From an uncultured Alphaproteobacteria bacterium (GTDB lineage: Bacteria; Pseudomonadota; Alphaproteobacteria; Micropepsales; Micropepsaceae), in NCBI GenBank assembly GCA_903922545.1, contig CAIXUE010000165.1, positions 1 to 8,612 on the forward strand: 8,612 nt of DNA, given 5' to 3'. The translations under genes and the position numbers were made by a program. How positions within the stretch are numbered: the stretch's first letter is position 1; the number at the start of each line of letters is the position of its first letter. Of the stretch, positions 5,799 to 8,612 are shown piece after piece. A model generated the notes under the pieces. It searched no databases. It saw only the letters and a program-made list of their open reading frames with translations, and was not told where the DNA came from.

Positions 5799-6812
5799 GA
5801 AAACCAGCTTTGCGCTGCCGGGTACGACCTTGAAATGACGCCGGTCGGTGGCAGGAATACTGTTATCCTCTGTGTACTCAGCCTCGACAAGATAAACCCG
5901 CCCGGTTTTGGTGTTGACGTCCATGGTGCGGGCGCCGTGCGTGGTGGGGATTTCCACCGGCTTGGCATAGGAATCGGGGCTGTTCTGCACGATCACAGAC
6001 AGGGTGCCTGATCCGCCATTGGAGCTGAAGATACGGTGATGGCTGGGATCATAGGCGGCGGAGTCCGTGCCCATGCCGATGGGCAGCGCCGCGACAAGGA
6101 CGCCGGTATCGGCATTCATCACCATAAGCTTGCCGTTGGCGCAGCTGGAAAAGACCCGCCGGCCAGGCCCGTCCACTGCCAACCCGTGCGGACTGGTGCA
6201 GCCGGTCATGGGCCAATGCGCCGTGACTTTGTTGGTCTTGGTGTCGATGGCGGCAAGCTGGCCCTTGTCTTCGATATTGGCATAGACATGGCCGCGCCCG
6301 TCAGCGGCGGCATATTCGGGCTTGCCATCCAGATTGATGTTGGTGATCAGCGCGTTCTTGGCGGGATCGATCACGCTGGCGCTGCCCGCATCGCCATTCA
6401 TGGTGAAGACATGGCCGCTGCTGGGATCGAACGTCATGCCATCGGTGTCTTCCGGCGTGGTGACTTTGCCCAGGGGTTTGAAAGTTTTCACATCGAACGC
6501 CGTAACCGAAGGGTCCTTGCCGCTATCGGCAAAGGCGCGGCCGGAAGCAGATGCGACGGCTGTGCCATGCGCCCCGTTCAGGCCCGTAAAGTGACCGATG
6601 ATGGCGCCGCTGTTGGCATCCACAATGGTGGTTTCGGTGGAATGGCCGATATAAACCCGGTCCATACTGGAATCGTAAACCACATAGTCCCAATTGTCGG
6701 GCGCGCCGATCGGCACGGTTTTGGTGACGGTATATTGGGGCGCGGGCTGGGCGATGGCGGTCCCCGCCAGCAGCGTCAGACTCAAAATCATGCAGCTTTT
6801 TATCAGACGCAT
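5784..6812 (-). CDS. Exported YVTN-type beta-propeller repeat protein
   Basis: The 342-residue protein has a signal peptide (about residues 1-21, ending AGTAIA before Gln22) and is otherwise soluble, so it should be periplasmic. From about residue 40 it consists of propeller blades of roughly 40-45 residues, each with the pattern hydrophobic-DxxxxxVY/VF then SVIDxxxxxLxxxI. Examples are WDYVVYDSSMDRVYIG (41-56), MTFDPSSGHVFTM (126-138), YAAADGRGHVYANI (167-180) and AAYDPSHHRIFSS (252-264). Six or seven blades are likely. Cys205 and Cys224 are the only cysteines of the mature protein and could form a disulfide. Propellers of this class usually bind partners or ligands rather than catalyse, and no catalytic motif is visible. 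It heads the propeller-DUF347-barrel set, 89 nt after the sensor kinase gene, with a strong ribosome site. The repeat class is secure; the ligand is unknown. Confidence 0.87.
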   Translation of the reverse strand: MRLIKSCMILSLTLLAGTAIAQPAPQYTVTKTVPIGAPDNWDYVVYDSSMDRVYIGHSTETTIVDANSGAIIGHFTGLNGAHGTAVASASGRAFADSGKDPSVTAFDVKTFKPLGKVTTPEDTDGMTFDPSSGHVFTMNGDAGSASVIDPAKNALITNINLDGKPEYAAADGRGHVYANIEDKGQLAAIDTKTNKVTAHWPMTGCTSPHGLAVDGPGRRVFSSCANGKLMVMNADTGVLVAALPIGMGTDSAAYDPSHHRIFSSNGGSGTLSVIVQNSPDSYAKPVEIPTTHGARTMDVNTKTGRVYLVEAEYTEDNSIPATDRRHFKVVPGSAKLVFLDPK

Positions 6813-6816
6813 ATTT

Positions 6817-6823
6817 TCCTCCC
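6817..6823 (-). promoter_or_regulatory. Strong ribosome binding site of the propeller gene
   Basis: On the minus strand GGGAGGA is followed by AAAT and the ATG at 6812. It is the best Shine-Dalgarno match in the window and much stronger than those of the genes before and after it, suggesting that the propeller is made in larger amount than the regulators upstream. Confidence 0.75.
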
Positions 6824-6861
6824 GGTTTTGAAGGAACTTATGGATGTCTCTGTAAAGAATC

Positions 6862-6885
6862 TTGCCAAATGGGCCGTATTGGCAA
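6862..6885. promoter_or_regulatory. Inverted repeat in the gap before the propeller gene (possible operator or leader hairpin)
   Basis: TTGCCAA (6862-6868) and TTGGCAA (6879-6885) are perfect inverted 7-bp arms around a 10-nt spacer, about 50 nt upstream of the propeller start in the 89-nt gap after the sensor kinase gene. It could bind a dimeric regulator or fold as a leader hairpin. Either arm also resembles a -35 element (TTGCCA or TTGGCA read leftward), but no good -10 box follows at 16-18 nt. OmpR-type regulators mostly bind direct repeats, so the adjacent response regulator is not the obvious ligand. Confidence 0.4.
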
Positions 6886-6901
6886 TTTGTATATATCCGC
6901 G

Positions 6902-8251
6902 TCAGCCGGTCTCGGGCGCAAAGCGGATGGTGATGGAAAATCCGCTGTTTTCCACCGGTGCTGTTGTCATTTTGGCGTCATGCAGTTCGGCGATGGCGCT
7001 CACCAGCGCCAGTCCCAGGCCATAGCCGGGGCGTGAACGGCTGGCTTCGCGCCGGTACAGCGGCTGGAAAAGCCGTACATGCTCTTCCGGCGGCACGCCC
7101 GGTCCATTGTCGCTGACGCTGACCAAAACCGCATAGTGTTCGCCGCGCAGGCTCAGGGTGATGCTGGTGCCTTGCGGGGTATGAACAATGGCGTTTTCGA
7201 TCAGGTTGGAAAAAAGCTGCACCAGCAATTCCCGGTCGCCGCGGATAAAAGCGGTCCCCTCAATGGAAAGCGTCAATGTATGGCCGGCATCGTCCGCCAC
7301 CGGCCCGAACATCTCACGCAGGTTATGGAGCATTTCGGCCAGATCCACCCGGGCAAACGCGGCGCGCCGGGCGCCACCCTCGATCTGGGCGATGCGCAGC
7401 AGGGCGGCGAAAAGAGCCAGGATCGCGTCCGAAGTGGCAATGGCCGCTTCCAGAGCCTTATCATACTGCTCCGGTGCAGCCGCGGTGAGCCGTGCATGTT
7501 CCAGCCGGTGCCGCAAATGGGTGACGGGGGTGCGCAAATCATGCGCGATGTCGTTGGTGACCTGCCGCACATTTTCCATCAACCCGGCGATGCGGTCCAG
7601 CATGGCGTTGATGGCCTGGGACAGACGGTCCAACTCATACTGGGTGCCGCGCACCGGCACGCGCGCGCTCAGATTGCCCTGCATGATGGCGCCGCAGGCG
7701 CGTGTGATGGCGTCGGCGCGGCTTAGAAAACTGCGGCTGACCAATATGCCGGCCAGAATCGCCAGCAGCACGGCGCCGGCGAAAACCCAGATCAGCATCG
7801 CCAAGATGTGCCGGCGCGCCTGTGCGGCATTGAAGGTATCGCTGCCGGAAAAAACATAAAGACCGGGCGCGATATATGTGGCCACGCCCAGAATCTGGTG
7901 CCCAGGCCCGGCGGCGGGATTGGGCAGGGTCAGGATGCCGGTGCGCTCTCGCATGGTGGCCAGATTGCCGGCCAGGCGCTGCCGGTTTCTTTGCAGCAAA
8001 AGATAGTCTGAACCGCCCGGCGCGCTCATGCGCTGGCCGATCACTTCGCGTGCTTCATCCAGGCCTTCATTTTTGTAGCCGTCGCTGACGGCGGCGATGT
8101 CGGCATTGGCGAACTGGACGATCTGACCGCGAAATTCCTGATCCACAATCAACAGAACGGCCACGGTCATCGCCGCCGCTGAAAGCACGAAAATCGCGGC
8201 GAAGATGGCCGAGATACGAAAGCCTTCAGTGTGAAAAAGCCTAATCCGCAC
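6902..8251 (-). CDS. HAMP-domain sensor histidine kinase
   Basis: This 449-residue membrane kinase autophosphorylates on His and passes the phosphate to the response regulator encoded just upstream. Layout: helix 1 at about 13-36, a periplasmic sensor region of about 110 residues (38-148), helix 2 at 149-171, HAMP at 172-224, the dimerisation/H-box NDIAHDLRTP with His237, then the ATPase domain with N-box NLIENAIVH (349-357), G1 DNGPG (381-385), F-box LFQPLYR and G2 GYGLGL (409-414). All catalytic elements are intact. The sensor region has no cysteine, no His cluster and no domain I recognise, so the signal is unknown. Translation starts at a GTG (8249-8251) that overlaps the regulator's last codons by 11 bp without a Shine-Dalgarno site, pointing to translational coupling. 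The propeller gene follows 89 nt downstream, making envelope genes its likely targets. Confidence 0.93.
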   Translation of the reverse strand: MRIRLFHTEGFRISAIFAAIFVLSAAAMTVAVLLIVDQEFRGQIVQFANADIAAVSDGYKNEGLDEAREVIGQRMSAPGGSDYLLLQRNRQRLAGNLATMRERTGILTLPNPAAGPGHQILGVATYIAPGLYVFSGSDTFNAAQARRHILAMLIWVFAGAVLLAILAGILVSRSFLSRADAITRACGAIMQGNLSARVPVRGTQYELDRLSQAINAMLDRIAGLMENVRQVTNDIAHDLRTPVTHLRHRLEHARLTAAAPEQYDKALEAAIATSDAILALFAALLRIAQIEGGARRAAFARVDLAEMLHNLREMFGPVADDAGHTLTLSIEGTAFIRGDRELLVQLFSNLIENAIVHTPQGTSITLSLRGEHYAVLVSVSDNGPGVPPEEHVRLFQPLYRREASRSRPGYGLGLALVSAIAELHDAKMTTAPVENSGFSITIRFAPETG

Positions 8252-8612
8252 GGAGAATATAGCCCGTGCCCCGGATGGTATGGATCAGGTCCCTGGCGCC
8301 GGGCCGGTCCAGCTTGGCGCGCAGCCGGCTCATATGCGTTTCCACGATATTGGTGCGCGGGTCGAAATTCAGTTTCCAGACATGTTCCAGCAGCATGGTG
8401 CGGGTGACGGCGCGGCCGGCATTGCGCATCAGATATTCCAGCAGGCGAAATTCCTGGGCCTGCAGGTCAATGGCTTGTTCGCCGCGATGCACCGTGCGCG
8501 CGATCAAATCCATTTCCAGATCCGCCACCACAAGTTTGGCCTGCGCCGCCCGGCCATTGATTTCGGCCCGCCGCGCCATGGCATTCACCCGCGCCAGCAG
8601 TTCGGCAAAGGC
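8241..8612 (-). CDS. OmpR/PhoB-family response regulator, C-terminal part (runs off right edge)
   Basis: The frame is open to the window edge, giving 123 visible residues. It begins AFAELLARVNAMARR, the usual end of a receiver domain (last helix and linker), followed by a winged-helix DNA-binding domain: LEMDLIARTVHR, the LQAQEFRLLEYLMRNAGRAVTR core, LLEHVW, then the recognition-helix region NIVETHMSRLRAKLD and the wing ending IRGTGYILRAD. The GTG at 8588 could be mistaken for a start, but the eight codons before it continue the receiver domain, so the true start lies beyond the window. The phosphoacceptor Asp is therefore not visible. It overlaps the sensor kinase gene by 11 bp and is its cognate partner. 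It is a transcription factor that probably acts on the genes downstream, though that is inference. Confidence 0.93.
   Translation of the reverse strand, partial: AFAELLARVNAMARRAEINGRAAQAKLVVADLEMDLIARTVHRGEQAIDLQAQEFRLLEYLMRNAGRAVTRTMLLEHVWKLNFDPRTNIVETHMSRLRAKLDRPGARDLIHTIRGTGYILRAD

Noticed and set aside
4278..5838. Two plus-strand frames opposite the barrel and DUF347 genes
   Set aside because: Composition is typical of antisense shadows, while the minus strand has a signal peptide and an exact fourfold repeat.
6036..7025. Plus-strand frame opposite the propeller gene and the kinase end
   Set aside because: Gly/Ala/His-rich shadow crossing the real intergenic gap; no start site or domain.
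8586..8588. GTG as the start of a short, receiver-less response regulator
   Set aside because: The eight codons upstream read AFAELLAR in the same frame, a typical receiver-domain end, so the gene continues beyond the window.

Overview
The window is GC-rich, densely coding bacterial DNA. The protein repertoire (OmpR-family two-component pair with a -NDIAHDLRTP- H-box, a Thivi_2564-type mini membrane protein, a Tat-exported hydrolase, a DUF347/COG4705 membrane protein) and the GCC/GGC-heavy codon use suggest a Gram-negative proteobacterium, most likely an alphaproteobacterium. This placement is an inference and the genus cannot be named. I see no tRNA, rRNA, CRISPR array, insertion sequence or phage gene.

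Left block (1-2774, minus strand): three genes read leftward. They are a polytopic GT-C-like membrane protein, a GT2 polyprenyl-phosphate-type glycosyltransferase with a membrane tail, and the first 13 codons of a Rossmann-fold NAD-dependent sugar epimerase/dehydratase that runs off the left edge. Spacings of 40 and 6 nt suggest one operon for an envelope or lipid-linked glycan.

Middle block (about 2775-4186): a divergent intergenic region with a very GC-rich hairpin, then two plus-strand genes. These are a Tat-exported dienelactone-hydrolase-family enzyme and a 66-residue two-helix membrane protein. The 84 nt between them hold a perfect 11-bp hairpin and a second small dyad that overlaps the ribosome binding site of the small gene.

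Right block (4191-8612, minus strand): five co-directional genes. In transcription order they are an OmpR/PhoB-type response regulator (its N-terminal part lies beyond the right edge), its HAMP sensor kinase (11-bp overlap, GTG start), then after an 89-nt gap carrying a dyad, an exported YVTN-type beta-propeller, a DUF347 four-repeat inner-membrane protein, and an outer-membrane beta-barrel protein. The last three are predicted to be periplasmic, inner-membrane and outer-membrane. This suggests a trans-envelope system controlled by the adjacent two-component pair, and it is the most interesting part of the window. The DUF347 protein shows an exact fourfold W-x9-G-x4-D repeat, and the end of the propeller gene carries a tandem 16-bp duplication across its stop codon.
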